In this document: piece after piece, positions 1 to 11,218 of the stretch
How the letters are laid out: every line of letters starts with the position of its first letter
How positions within the stretch are numbered: the first letter of the stretch is position 1
From: Atrina japonica
Lineage: Eukaryota > Mollusca > Bivalvia > Pterioida > Pinnidae
DNA: 64,000 bases
Direction of reading: 5' to 3'
NCBI GenBank assembly: GCA_030159075.1
Contig: BROG01001207.1
Span: forward strand, 33,637 to 97,636
Notes under the pieces: generated by a model
Databases searched by the model: none
Told to the model about the DNA's origin: nothing
The model's input: the letters and a program-made list of their open reading frames with translations, nothing else
Made by a program: the position numbers and the translations under genes

Positions 1-127
1 GGTAGCGCAATTTTGGGGTGATATTTATTAAATAAAAGAGTAGAAGAAAAACCACCTACTAAAATCGTAGAAACACCGAAAATAACATTCACAAAATGTA
101 TTTAAAAATTTTTATTTTCTTATTGAA

Positions 128-329
128 ATGTTGAGTAATAATGGAAAGAATTTAGTAAACGCAGCTTACCACACTGCAGTAGAAACAGGAATTATTGTCG
201 GTTATGCACAATACTCTAGATTTTGATCCAAAAGATATTGGTATACTTATGCTCGATTATGCTCTAGCCACATGTACGAAAGACATGCTAGTTTAGGGTG
301 GTATTACACCTGCAGATATTATAAAATAA
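128..329 (+). pseudogene. Small hydrophobic Polinton-type protein, frameshifted
   Basis: An ATG at 128 opens a 32-codon frame that stops at 224-226. The adjacent frame continues from about 219 to a stop at 327-329 with readable peptide such as DPKDIGILMLDYALATCTKD, interrupted by one TAG near 286. The N-terminal part has a mildly hydrophobic segment (TGIIVGYAQY). Small proteins of this kind commonly sit beside the integrase in Polinton/adintovirus elements; that family link is from general knowledge. It lies 21 bp before the next ORF in the same direction. Function unknown. Confidence 0.5.
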
Positions 330-350
330 AAAATATCTTCGCAAAATAAA

Positions 351-753
351 ATGGCAACAATTGGATTAATGCTAGGCGGTGCCATTGTCAATGCTTTGGC
401 TTTCTCTGAGTCACAATTTCCATTTTCAAATCACGAAGAGCAAAAAGGCACAATTAAGCTATCAAAAAAATTAACAACGGCTAGAGATGCTTGGAATCGT
501 AAAAGACAAAAGAGATTGGATTTTCTAAACAAACGTTTAAGAAAAGAAGGCCACGCTTTGTACACATTCAAAGAAGCTGATAGTGCTATGCAATTATACT
601 CTCAAATGACTGGTGATGAAGAAATCTCACCCGAACCAAAATTAAGCGATTTTTACACACCAAAGTGATGAACAAAAAGATAAAGAGATTTTGTTTGTCT
701 TGATAGGAACAGGTTTAGTGTTTTACACTGCAAAAAATATCAAAAGTTTGTAA
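351..753 (+). pseudogene. Small Polinton-type protein with C-terminal membrane segment, frameshifted
   Basis: The ATG at 351 (context AAAATAAAATGG) opens 105 codons to a TGA at 666. The N-terminus is hydrophobic (MATIGLMLGGAIVNALAF), followed by a basic stretch predicted to be helical (about residues 38-66, rich in K/R/E) and an acidic, proline-containing tail ending in LSDFYTPK. Shifting frame at about 660-668, the sequence continues as a charged linker and a hydrophobic segment ILFVLIGTGLVFYTA to a stop at 751-753, so the original product was probably about 134 residues with two hydrophobic ends. This resembles a recurrent small membrane-associated Polinton/adintovirus protein of unknown role. 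One frameshift is visible. Confidence 0.6.
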
Positions 754-789
754 TTTATATCTTTAAAAGATATAAAATTATTAATAAAA

Positions 790-1233
790 ATGGATGACAA
801 AATGAAAGAAATATATTACAGTCCGCGTGGATATTGGAAGAGGAAAATAGTGATAAAAAATTAGCTAATGCCACAGGTGCCATGGAACAACAAACGTTTA
901 ATTTTCTCAAAAAGCAAGATATTTGGCAAATATGTTTATCCGCGCCAAAGAAAATTATACAACTGAAATTTGAAAATGTAGAAGAAAACAAAACGCACCA
1001 AGTGGATTTGTTATTTTTACCCCACGACAGAGAAGGAAACAAAACATATAAATACAATAGTTGTATGAACCCGGTGAATTGGAGGGTGGTGCAAGAAGAG
1101 CCACCGATCCTATTTGGAGCATTGATAAACACGAAATAGATCAACATTTTAAGATGCAAAGCATCTATGTGTATTATTTAAAACCGTGGCGCCGCAGAGA
1201 AATTTTGTAAGAGAACAATTATTGGTTATTTAA
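790..1233 (+). pseudogene. Polinton-type integrase relic, catalytic core deleted
   Basis: The ATG at 790 is preceded by AT-rich DNA and begins with the integrase N-terminal signature YYSPRGYW. A frameshift near 834-840 leads into residues containing HQVDLLFLPHD and KTYKY, the start of the rve/DDE domain with its first catalytic Asp. Immediately afterwards (about 1060) another frame reads YEPGELEGG, then DPIWSID (about 1110), and a third reads FVREQLLVI up to the stop at 1231-1233. These are C-terminal integrase sequences. Most of the catalytic core, including the second Asp and the Glu, is therefore missing in one internal deletion, with further frameshifts. Integrases of this class insert Polintons into the genome; this one cannot. 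Confidence 0.8.
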
Positions 1234-3055
1234 TATCCATAGGGTAATGTGTCATAATCATCAAATAAAACTCTTTTATCGTAAACTAGCGTAAGATCTG
1301 TTTCTTGATAATTATTACCGATCTGTTTAGTTTTAGAAAATCTAGTGATTGCATTTTCTTGTTTTCCTAAGATAAGTTCTGTTGTCGATGCCTGGTTGAT
1401 AATTTGGGCATTTTCATATTTTAGACTGAAACCTTTAACTTTACACACAATCTTGTTTTTGAATGTTTTGTAAACATATTTAAATGTGCCAGATAACTAT
1501 TTACAAAATTAATGGAATCCATAAACGTTATTTTTTTATTAACTTCCATGTATATGATTTTGGTACCATTATAAATAACGTATGATTTAATGTTGTTTCT
1601 TATGAAATAGCAAAGTAAAAACTGAGCATCATACGCCTTAGCGTTATGAGCTATAAAGGTGCCTTCTTTGGTATCTAGAACAAACTTACAAAAATCATCT
1701 ACGGTGTGGAACTCGTGTTGGGTGCCACCAAAATCTTGACAAATCACTAAATTGGGTATATGTGTACCCAGAGTTGCCTCGATGTTGTAAAAAAATATTT
1801 GGTTGTTCTCGTCTTACAGTTTTAACTTGTGTAATCTGGATCATATTCACACCTTTCATCTTTATAATAATCGCCTTTAGACATCTTTTTAAGAATATTA
1901 CATTGGTGAGTTGTCATATTACAAGATTCACCACATTTACTACAATTAGAAAATCAACAAATATGCTTTTGCTTCTCGTCGTGTACATTATTAACGATTC
2001 GTTCACATCGCAAACATTTTTGAATGGTTTGACAAACTGAAAATGAACTGCGGATACATTTGTATTCTTTAAAACATTTTTGTCCTAAAAATGTACGATT
2101 ACATATGGCAAACACAATATATTTTAGGGCATTTATGACAATCTCTTTTAAGATAGGACTTTTTACAACTATGGAAGTAATAACTCTTACTCAAGAACCC
2201 CGTCATACTCGTAATCACATCGAAGTGGTTACCATTTTTATAAAGATATATCATATTGTTGTCTTCATAATTACCAGAAATTGTATAGATAATTTTGTTT
2301 AATATATCACCATCAATGATGTTGATCTGTATACCTAAATGATGTGCGGAAGTTTTAACGTCTTATTAAAGTATTACCAAAATCATAAAGATTAACCCCT
2401 GCTTCTTCGTGAAGTTTTAGAGCTTCTTTTTCCGGTAGTTTCATAGATGTATTGAAAACATTTTTAATCTGACTTTTTGTCCATTTTTCTTTGTTTTTGT
2501 TAGCCAAAGCGGTCACAATAGCACGAGCCAAACACATACTATCATTAATTTTTATCATTATGATGCTTTTTCTCGTTTTGGAATTTTCTTTGGTCACAGG
2601 TTGTTTAGGCTGTCCTGCACCTTTTGGCATTACAGTTAAATGAACGTAAAAAACTACTTCATTTATAGGAAACTCTTTATATTCTATAAATTGGGCTAGT
2701 TCTTTAAGAAATTTTTTTTCTAAGTCATCAGAAATAGTCATATAATGTGTACTATACGGGTTGACCATTTCACACGGTTGACGATGGTACATATTTTATC
2801 ACTGTTTTGTAGAGATCTATTCTTTATCACCTGTTTTATAAGATTCATCAACAAATCTTCTGCATTATCATGATATAGATTCCTTGATAAGACTATCCTA
2901 TAAGTATAAAAAAAAGTTGTCGATTTATCATTTCTTTCCTCATTGATCAAAATCCATTTGTAAGACTTTGAAAACTGTAATAATTTTTCATTTATCAAAT
3001 CGTCAATATTTGTTGTTGTCTTCTTTGACCAATCAAACCCTCTATCTTTTGCCAT
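1230..3055 (-). pseudogene. Protein-primed type B DNA polymerase relic, palm domain deleted
   Basis: Read on the minus strand from an ATG at 3055. The N-terminal region (3055-2738) and a following frame (2792-2355) contain NDSMCLARAIVTALAN, a hallmark of Polinton PolB. The next stretch (about 2350-2060) gives NHFDVITSMTGFLS plus paired Cys residues, and 2035-1860 gives a Cys-rich zinc-binding-like cluster (CLRCE, CSKCGES) interrupted by stops. Exonuclease motifs follow: YNIEA near 1775-1789, IAHNAKAYDAQFLL near 1620-1660, and FMDSINFV near 1505-1530. At about 1440-1480 the sequence jumps to the C-terminal end, finishing LFDDYDTLPYGY at 1230. The palm with its YxDTDS-type motif is absent. The span encodes about 600 codons against roughly 1,000 or more expected. 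Confidence 0.82.
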
Positions 3056-3120
3056 AATAAATCTTTTTTATATATAGATATTTTTTCTTTAAGTCATTTT
3101 CAAAAGTTTAAGCTATAGTA
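3056..3120 (-). promoter_or_regulatory. Shared AT-rich upstream block of PolB (copy 1)
   Basis: The region directly upstream of the PolB start matches the block before the F-box-like gene at 69 positions (3052-3120 against 3975-4043), with two differences. On the coding strand it holds CTATATATAAAAAAG, a TATA-like sequence about 10-25 bp before the ATG, then TTTATTATGG. The position and conservation suggest a short element-encoded promoter; transcription is not shown. Confidence 0.6.
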
Positions 3121-3416
3121 TCACACATCATAATATTAATATCAACAACGATATTAATTTCTTAAAGAATTTTTATAAATTTCTATATTGTATTTCCAAT
3201 GTAACACTACTCCTGCGGTTTGAAAGATCATCAATCATATTCAAACATTTATAAAATTCTATTACTCCAACAACTGCGTAAATCGTTTTTAGGTTCAAGT
3301 AATGACAAGCAAATTTTAAAAAGATAAAGGAAAATGTAGTCCTTTATTAATCTGTTATGGAAATAATTCAAACCCAATCGATAATAGTAGAAATCGTATA
3401 TTTTTGAACATTGTGT

Positions 3417-3978
3417 CTAATGATAGCTAATACCAAGAAGAGGATGAACAGTAAAAAAGGAGAAAAAAAACAGTGAAAAAGGAGAGTCAAGAGTTCTTCT
3501 TTTACAAACTTTTTCTCTATATTTCTTATAAAAACACAATAATATATCACCATATATCCTACTAGTATAATAAATGTCATTTGTAGGAATAGTAACATCT
3601 CTTCCAGTCGACTCCATATACTCCGTATATGATTGATCATTATCTTTAAAGACCTCTTGCCAATCAATTTCCGATATATCCCCTCCTAATCTCTACCCAA
3701 TCTACTTTTTCATCCCATGGAAACGTGTTATAAATGTAATTATTATTTTCATGGAATACTTCCCAAGAGACTTTATGTTCGAGAGATACCACCCAATCTC
3801 TATTTTCGTCCCATTTTACACAAGGCCATTTATGGTTGTAGATACACCACACGTCTTTATTTGGAAGATATAATTCTTTCAGTTTGGAAATAGGTAAGTT
3901 TGAAAAAATCTCTAATTTCATTTCATGTGGAAGAAGTTTCCATGAATCAATCATATTTTCTTTTTTTAAATTCTCCAT
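3417..3978 (-). pseudogene. F-box-like protein of the Polinton element, frameshifted
   Basis: The ATG at 3978 opens 104 codons. Residues about 16-50 form an F-box-like motif: LPHEMKLEIFSNLPISKLKE, then a conserved-looking W (DVWCIYNHKW). F-box domains bind Skp1 and recruit substrates to SCF ubiquitin ligases. Beyond it lie Trp-containing segments (DWVVSLEHKVSWEVFHEN, VDWVEIRRG). The frame stops at 3664, but the next frame continues directly with WQEVFKDNDQSYTEYMEST down to about 3417, suggesting one frameshift in a protein of about 185 residues. A longer overlapping frame (3667-3368) is hydrophobic and more likely a shadow. The gene lies upstream of PolB on the same strand with the same upstream block. 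An independent host gene fragment is possible but less likely. Confidence 0.62.
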
Positions 3979-4043
3979 AATAAATCTTTTTTATATATAG
4001 ATATTTTTTCTTTAAGTTATTTTCAAAAATTTAAGCTATAGTA
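3979..4043 (-). promoter_or_regulatory. Shared AT-rich upstream block of F-box-like gene (copy 2)
   Basis: Nearly identical to the block before PolB: only two base differences over 69 bp, in the CTTAAAGAAAAA and TAAATTTTTGAAAA parts. Similarity is lost on the far side of about 4043 and inside the coding regions, so the match is limited to the upstream region and start codon. Confidence 0.6.
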
Positions 4044-4796
4044 GAATAAAATTAATATAACAAGGTTGTTATTGGTTAGACTCTGTTAATACCAAGAAGG
4101 GGAATTCCTATTTTTATGGAATTTCCATTTTTTATAAAATTCCTCAAAATTCCATAAAAGAGGGAATTACCTGAAATTCAGCTAAAGTGTGATACATATA
4201 GTACTATGGGGTAAAATTTCATGCATTTAAGAAGAAATTCTGTTAAACAGAAAATATTTCAACACAAACATCTTTACTTAAATGAATATGAATTCATGAC
4301 ATTTTGCCATATTGTCTTTTCTATTCAGTTTATGCTGATTTCTTTTCCTTTCAGTAAGAAAATGGGACATTGATAGCTACATGAATCACATTACCACAGT
4401 ACAGTGCTATGAAAATGTAAACGCCAAATGTAGAGGAGGATAATTACTATTAATATGTATTATTTTATATAAATTTTTATATAGTTTATAATTTCATTGA
4501 AAAATGGAAACAACAAACTAAACTAAATTACAAAAACAACAAAATTCTCTGATTCTGCTGTGAATGGTACATAATACATGTACACCTGTCACAAATACAT
4601 TGTGAAAGAGTTTCTCTGTGTTGGAAATGCTCTACTAGAAAGATGATAAACTTCCAAGAATTTTTTATCTACTAGTAAATAGTTCATTTATTTCATTCAA
4701 GTAACCATATTTGACTCATTAAGTGGCTAGAGCACTACAAAATTCAGTAAAAAGGGTGCTTAATGGGACCAAATTGTCAAACTGACATAAAACAGA
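4044..4796. other. Unassigned AT-rich intergenic or intronic DNA
   Basis: No open frame of note. 4093-4170 contains an imperfect palindrome built on GGAATTCC/GGAATTTCC. The missing right terminal inverted repeat of the Polinton could lie here, but no partner sequence is visible in the window. Confidence 0.4.
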
Positions 4797-5066
4797 TAAA
4801 TTATAACATTATTACGAGAAAAGATTACATAATTACGAGATAATTATGTTGTAATAACAGGAAGAGATCTTGTAATTATGAGATAATTGTGTCATTATTA
4901 CAAGAAAAGATTTCGTAAATACATGTACCAGATACTTATGTCGCTATTACGACATAATTATCTCGTAATTACGAGATACTTATGTCGTTATTAAGAGAAA
5001 AGATCTCGTTAATACAAGATAGTTATGGATAAGAAACTGTAGTTAATTATCTCGTATCTCATATAC
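4797..5066. repeat. Cluster of palindromic CTCGTAATTACGAG-type repeats
   Basis: Many diverged copies of two short palindromic words occur: CTCGTAATTACGAGAT and TATGTCGTTATTACGAG. They alternate with AAAAGATCTCG. The pattern continues into the neighbouring inverted-repeat element, so the whole 4797-5365 block is one family of short self-complementary units. Confidence 0.7.
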
Positions 5067-5075
5067 ATAATTACG

Positions 5076-5388
5076 AAAGTCGATTAGTATCAAAGAAAAA
5101 AATTAAATTATCTCGTAATTATGAGATAGTTATCTCATTATTACAGAATAGATCTCGTAATTATGAAAAAATTATGTTGTTATTACGAGCAAAGATCTAG
5201 GGATCTTTTCTCATAATAACGACATAATTATCTCATAATTACGAGATCTTTTCTCGTAATAACAAAATAAGTATCTTGTAATTGCGATATAATTATGTCA
5301 TAATAGTGACATACTTATCTCGTAATTATGAGATTTTTCCTCGTTATTATGAGATAATTTTATTTTTTTCTTTGATACTAATCAGCTT
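5076..5388. mobile_element. Inverted-repeat (MITE-like) element, about 310 bp
   Basis: The left end AAAGTCGATTAGTATCAAAG and the right end CTTTGATACTAATCAGCTTT are inverted copies; complementarity continues through an A-rich tract and TAAATTATCTC for about 45 bp per arm. The interior is made of CTCGTAATTACGAG-type palindromes. No coding capacity. Target-site duplication not resolved. Confidence 0.65.
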
Positions 5389-5478
5389 TCATACAGTATT
5401 TATTAATATGTTGATAAAATGAAAACTATGAATACGAAATCTTTTCTTAGTATATGCAGTTTTTCCTTTAAAATTTAC

Positions 5479-5571
5479 CTTGAAAGCAACTTCACCAAGA
5501 ATTTCTTGAATGTCCTTGCAAAACGACTCTACATCTCGACAGTAAATCTCAACAACTTCCAGTTTGGATTG
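5479..5571 (-). CDS. Predicted host exon (93 bp), candidate multi-exon gene
   Basis: On the minus strand a good acceptor (ATCTTTGTAG) precedes 31 open codons beginning QSKLEVVEIYCRDVES and ending GEVAFK, followed by a donor CAAG|GTAAAT. Phase in and out is 0, matching the exit phase of the candidate exon at 13322-13420. Sequence is acidic and looks helical. Product not identified. It is the last exon seen before the left window edge. Confidence 0.55.
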
Positions 5572-8500
5572 CTACAAAGATACATGTAAAAGGGTGATTT
5601 CACAGTAATCTCTGTTTTGAGTTTCAAATGAAAAGAGAAAAGACAAAATACTATTTTGCATGGTAACCCTCAAAACAAAAATCAAAGTACTGAAAGCCGG
5701 GCTTAAAAATACCCAAGTAATAACATTGCCTATTTTCATTCTGTTCTTATTATTAATCCACCATCACTCTCAGAATGCTTTTTTATTTCTTTATTCCTAC
5801 ATATATCTATCTAAAAATTTCATCTATGCATTTATTTTTGAATTTATTCATACATGTAGTATATCTAATTAATTTTTTAGCTTTTTATCTATTTATAATC
5901 TGTTTATTTATCTATTTGTTTACCACTGTATTCATCACTTTATTTATACATTAAATAAGTAGACTGTCAGTCTATTCATTCATTTATTATTATCTAATAA
6001 TAATTTGTTTATTCATGACAATTACATCAGTGCAATTAGTCTTTATTATCCAGTGTGCTAATCAGTTCTTTTCAGTTACTTCCCCTCATTATATTTTATC
6101 AACGAATAACTTGCTAACAATATTTACAATGTCTCCATATTTGAAAAAATGACTTATTTATAATTTCATACCAACACAAATTGACATATTAAGAATTTAA
6201 CAATTAAGATATAACATACTTTCATTCATAATATGAGCTTCAACAACGGTTCATTTTTGGCAATCTTCCATATATACTATAAGACATACTCTCAATTATT
6301 GTCAAATTGATAGTTAAAAAATCATATTTAAAAGCCCCAAAATATTGAAAAAATTGACTGATGTTTGAGTTAGCTGTATGAAATCATATCAGATGCACTT
6401 ATCCACTGTATAGCTTAGTTTCTTTGATTTATATCAGCATTGCTTTTTCCAGTACAGTCTCCTTGTGACACCTCCAAGTTTTAGCAAGACCATTTAGAAC
6501 ATGTCCTAATTCAAATAATTAACTTTAATACTATTTGAGAGTTACACTAACTTAACAATAAATATTCATACACCACAAATAGTATCTGAATTTTCTATGT
6601 TGTAAAAGCTTTAAAAAAGGTATATTTCAGGCATATTGATTACAAGTTTTAAATCATATGTTTATGAACAAATGACGGGTTAAAATATAAATGTTGTACT
6701 AATATATTGAATAACAACAAATTGGGTATACTTTACTCGTTAAATATCTTTATTCACAATATTTTGACCGACATAATAACTTTTTTTGCATACAAGTTTC
6801 ACACACCATCATTTAAATATGGAGGTGAAAAGCCAATGAGGAACATTCGTCAGTTACAGGCCCTAATTACTATCACAGGTGGCGCTGTGACCGATCCGGT
6901 TATACTTCCTCAGTAAGATGTAAGTAGTTTATCTTCTGTTACAAACTGAACTCTTAGTACTATGAACATTTGTCCCCTCAGAACAAGGTTTTCAGGACAG
7001 AATAGATACAAACAGTTAGGGAAGGTAAAAATGGATACCGAGATCATCTACGATTGTCTGCAGAAATGATTTTACCGTCCTGTTACATATATCTGTCACA
7101 CCACTTGCCATGGTAAGTGATGTACTGTGTTCGGTTTTCACAATATTGCCATTCTGCTACTGTACTATCTCACCTATGTACCAGCTCTAATACATGGTTA
7201 ATATATATCATCGTTTGGTATGTGCAAAACTCAACAATCGCTATAGCCAGCTATCGCATTTGGTGATATGCCTAGCTAATCACAATAATGAAATAACAAA
7301 AACAAGAACTAAAGCTGAGCATTTTCTGATCTGACCGGAACCTGACCTGTGCTATGTTTACAGCTAAAATAGTGTTTCTGATGCATTAAATATCATTTCA
7401 AGACCTTCATTAGAATGTTGATTCTAAATAGTTGAAATAAATTTCAAAACTTCAGAGCTATTTTGAATTGTAAATTTTAATTGATCTGTGTCTTTGATAT
7501 TTAATCTGATATCCATGGAACTCCAGACAAATTCTAATATAATTCAGATATAATTAAAGTACACTAGCAGATGTATGGGAATTCTCTATTTTTCCTGCAA
7601 TTTTGAATTAAAATTTTCAACCTAAGCTGTGATCATGGTCCATGATAAGATTACCTAAAAACTTCACAAAAATATTTTTCAGATTTCCTACACATTATCA
7701 TGTAGAATTTATATGGCATTCTAAAGATTTTTTAGCTATTTCATTTGAAATAATTAAATTGAGCTGTGACCATGACTTCTGAAGCCCTTTGAACTGGTAA
7801 CAGAAACATATTTCTTGTGTATCTGAAAATTTTATAGTTTTATAATGTACAGATTTTTTCCCCTATTTTGAACTTTAATTTTCAACGTGCATTGTGACCT
7901 TGAACTTCTATCCAATGAACTAGAAACTTCATATGTACATTTAATTATTATTCTCAGCAAATCTTGTTTAAAACTTATCAACTTTCAAATTAATATGTTC
8001 ATACTAAAGTTTTTAAGATGTTTTAACATTTATCTGATTTTGAGCAAATGATTCCTATCCTAATTTTCCGTCTCCTACGAGCCTAATTTCTGCTTTTTAG
8101 GAGACAGTATGATCAGATTTGAATTCACATGCACAACTACAGACCTTGGCCTTTCAGAAAAACCAAATAGTATCTCAGTCTTTAGTAATTAGAGAGAGGA
8201 TAATCCACAAAATCAAAATACCCAGATGGGCCTTAATTGCTTACCAGAACAACATTAACAATTATGTGAAAAGAATAATATATATGTTAATTAAACACAA
8301 AAGAAATTATGCAATCTGACTACGGCATATTCAGATTGTTTTTGGCATTGGATCTAAAGAAAGATAAGCTCCTTCAAAGCTATTTTGCCTGATCCTGGAT
8401 CCACCCCTGGACACACCTGGTAAAAAGAAACACATATTATACTCTTCTTTCTGGTGAGGTAGTTGGATGTGTTGCATACACTTGCATAAGTGCAACTATA

Positions 8501-9484
8501 TCCCCTTTTCAACTAGCTAAATAAAAATCAAAATGCACTCAGAACCTGAATGTAGGAATTTCACTTAAGAAGGGAAAGAAAAATCAAAGAAATCTCACAA
8601 ACTGAATGAAAACGACAAATGTCCAAAAAGACGTAAAAATGTGTAAATTTTTTTAGCCTATTTCTGAACAAATTCAGTACCTCATAAGGAACATTCATGC
8701 CCTATTTTGGTTTCAATCAATTTAAAGGCCCATGACCAGAAATACAAGGTAAGGTTTTAAATTTTGTTTTAAATGGTAATATGCTTAGCGAAATGTTTAC
8801 ATGTATATTCAGTTATCTTTCCATTAATTACATTTCTGAGTGATTCTCTATTTTGTAGTCATCTGAGATTGAAGATTAAAAAATGATTTTTACTCATAAC
8901 AACAATAAATACAAACAGAGTTGTGTAATATTCAAGGCAACCTCTGGCAAATAAGTTCAACATATAGGTTATTGTCATCTCGTGTCCATCACAACTCGTA
9001 CCTAAGTGATTTTTCAGTTGTTTATGTAACAGGAGAGAAAAATTGTCACTTCAATTCCTAGTAAGTTTAGAGGAACCTTTAAGGAACATACTATTATTAG
9101 GATCATTATTGCGTGTTGTAAACATCTTATGCCATTGAAAACCTCGTAATTTTCAAATGAAATTGCTTGCAAATACCACACAGTTGTCATGTATATAGCT
9201 ATAATTTCAGCCTACTAAAACACATGTAACTTGTATGACGTGGTCATTCTCAACTGTTGAATACTTTTTTTTTTTCCAATGTTAAAATATATTTGGGTTA
9301 TTTTTCTATGGTAGAAAATCCAGGGTCATTTTTCTATGTAAAAATATTACTGTGCTTTTTCTATATCTGTAAAAAAGGTTATCTGGAAAATGGGTAATTT
9401 TTCCTATTGGTATGGGTCAATAGACCTTTTTGGAGTTGATTCTTTCTGTCACCATTTGTCAAAATAGTATGCATCTTCCAGTTA

Positions 9485-9487
<3 letters not shown>
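5572..9487. other. Intron-like sequence without recognised genes
   Basis: Low-complexity AT-rich DNA. The region around 8345-8660 resembles the roughly 400-bp repeat family seen at 10.4-11.2 kb (phrases like GATCCACCCCTGG and AATGAAAACGACAAATGTCC). No supported gene, LINE or RNA. Confidence 0.5.

Positions 9488-9551
<64 letters not shown>
9488..9551. repeat. (AT)n microsatellite
   Basis: About 64 bp of uninterrupted alternating TA. Confidence 0.95.
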
Positions 9552-9553
<2 letters not shown>

Positions 9554-10424
9554 CCTGGAATCTAGATACCATGCAGTGCTAGATGCCATATGTGAAAAGC
9601 AGCCTATAAGGAAATGACTGCACTTGTGGTCGTTACAAGAAAGGATTCCAACATTTATCAACAGTTAATTCCCAGGAGAAGAACTGAGACACAATATCAT
9701 TGAATGTTGTCATTGTAAATATTACGAAACCGGAAGCGACCTTGCTTGACATTCTGTTGAGGTCACATGATATAAACACTTACTATTTTGACAAAACTGT
9801 ATGGAATGGAACAAACCGAAAAAGTGTAATGAGTATTCATGATTCTTAAGTAGCAAAATGATTGCACCTGGGTAGTTTTTCTATGTGCTTGAGAACTTAG
9901 TAATCAGTGTAACCATATTTCCTACATTACTGTGTACAAATTAGTAAAATGATGGGTACGACTCTTCCATTTGTATTGGTTACTAGTCAGTCAACCATGG
10001 GCATAACTTAGCCAAAGAGGATACAAGTTGAGATTGGCATGAATTGAGATGGGTCCAAGTTTACCATTATTCCCCAAAGAAGTAAACAAGTTGCCATACA
10101 GATATCAAATAAACAAAACACAGAGGACAGGCAAACAAGTTAGATAAAATTGTGTTGTACATTTAGGAACAGAAATGGAGTGTTGAAATGCTTTGAGGAA
10201 GGTAACAAAGCTAAAAACAAATTAAGAATTCTTTGAATTTCCCCTGAAGCGACCTCAATCAGTCAAGGCTATTTGTATAACACTTCTGTTCACTTGTGGA
10301 ATCTCAAACTGGTCGGAGAATACCAATACATTCTTTTGTTTTTATTTAAAATAGCCTTTAAAAACATGGGAGTCTCAATGTACAAATTATTATAACACTC
10401 CTTCAATTCCTTGTGATTGGCGGA

Positions 10425-11215
10425 GACTTAAAAATGATTGAAAATTACAAAGCCGGAAAATATGTCAAAAATTAATTTTTTAATTCAGTCCAAAAACAGG
10501 AAATTGAATTATGCATTTTAGTAAAATCACTTAGATGCGATTAGTTTTTCAATCCATGCAGCAGTTCTGGAGAAGATTTTCAAGGAAGGGTACCCCCTGA
10601 AGTCCCTACCCTGGATCCACCCCTGGGCTGATCTAGCAAATATAAACAAACTTGAAAGTCGACCTTATGTAACTGCTTCCTAGGAAGTTTCATCAAAATC
10701 CCCTGAGCGATTTTGAAGAAGAAGTTGATTAGAGTGAAAAATTAACCCTCCCTCCATTTTTACAGTCTTTAGCTAGCAAAACACAGGTAAAACACATACA
10801 TGTAAAATGAATGCATCATAATGAATAAATGGGGAAAAAAAACCCAAGAAATCATACAAAAATGAATGAAAATTACAAGGTCTAAAAAGACATTGAAAGC
10901 ATGTCAAAAATTTATTTTCCAATTAATACAAAATCAACAAACTTGAATTATACATTTATGTAGATCAGTCAGATATAATGCAGTGGTTATGGAGGACAAG
11001 ATTTTTTTAACAGGAGTATTCCATGGGGGCCACTTTTGTCCCACCTTGTATCCGTCACTGGGCTGATTGGACCAAAATAAATAGACTTGGTAGAGGACCA
11101 TGAGTACCTGCACCCTATAAAGTTTCAACAAAGTCCCTTCAGCAGTTTTGAAAAAGAAGCTGAGTGTGTGAAAAATTAACCCTCTCCCTTCATTTTTATA
11201 ATCTTAAACAAATCA
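10425..11215. repeat. Tandem dimer of a roughly 400-bp dispersed repeat
   Basis: Two diverged units (about 10425-10790 and 10840-11215) share an ordered set of phrases: AATGAAAATTACAA, a T-rich stretch with AATTATGCATTT or AATTATACATTT, CACTGGGCTGAT or CCCTGGGCTGAT, AGTTTCATCAAAATCCC and GTGAAAAATTAACCCTC. Related single units occur at about 8345-8660, 21440-21975 and 32825-33200. The C-rich strand between 10934 and 11131 contains a short frame that is not coding. Confidence 0.65.
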
Positions 11216-11218
11216 TAA

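Larger units (their letters stand above)
1..4043. mobile_element. Decayed Polinton/Maverick (adintovirus-like) element, partial
   Basis: The segment combines a retroviral-type integrase relic (+), a protein-primed type B DNA polymerase relic (-), two small ORFs with hydrophobic stretches, and an F-box-like gene (-). The pairing of this integrase with protein-primed PolB is diagnostic of Polinton/Maverick or adintovirus elements. Integrase and PolB converge and end in the same TTAA at 1230-1233. All recognisable genes carry frameshifts or internal deletions, so the copy is inactive. Capsid proteins, maturation protease and packaging ATPase are not seen; they may lie left of base 1 or be lost. 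No terminal inverted repeat could be located. The right boundary is uncertain and is set at the end of the last shared upstream block. Confidence 0.8.

Noticed and set aside
755..1159. 134-codon minus-strand frame
   Set aside because: It is antisense to the integrase relic, which has clear family motifs on the plus strand.
1762..2302. Two plus-strand frames
   Set aside because: They are antisense to the Cys-rich and N-terminal parts of the polymerase relic.
3368..3667. Hydrophobic 99-codon minus-strand frame overlapping the F-box-like gene end
   Set aside because: Another frame continues the Trp-containing pattern of the F-box-like gene here, so the hydrophobic frame is probably incidental. 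A small membrane protein cannot be fully excluded.
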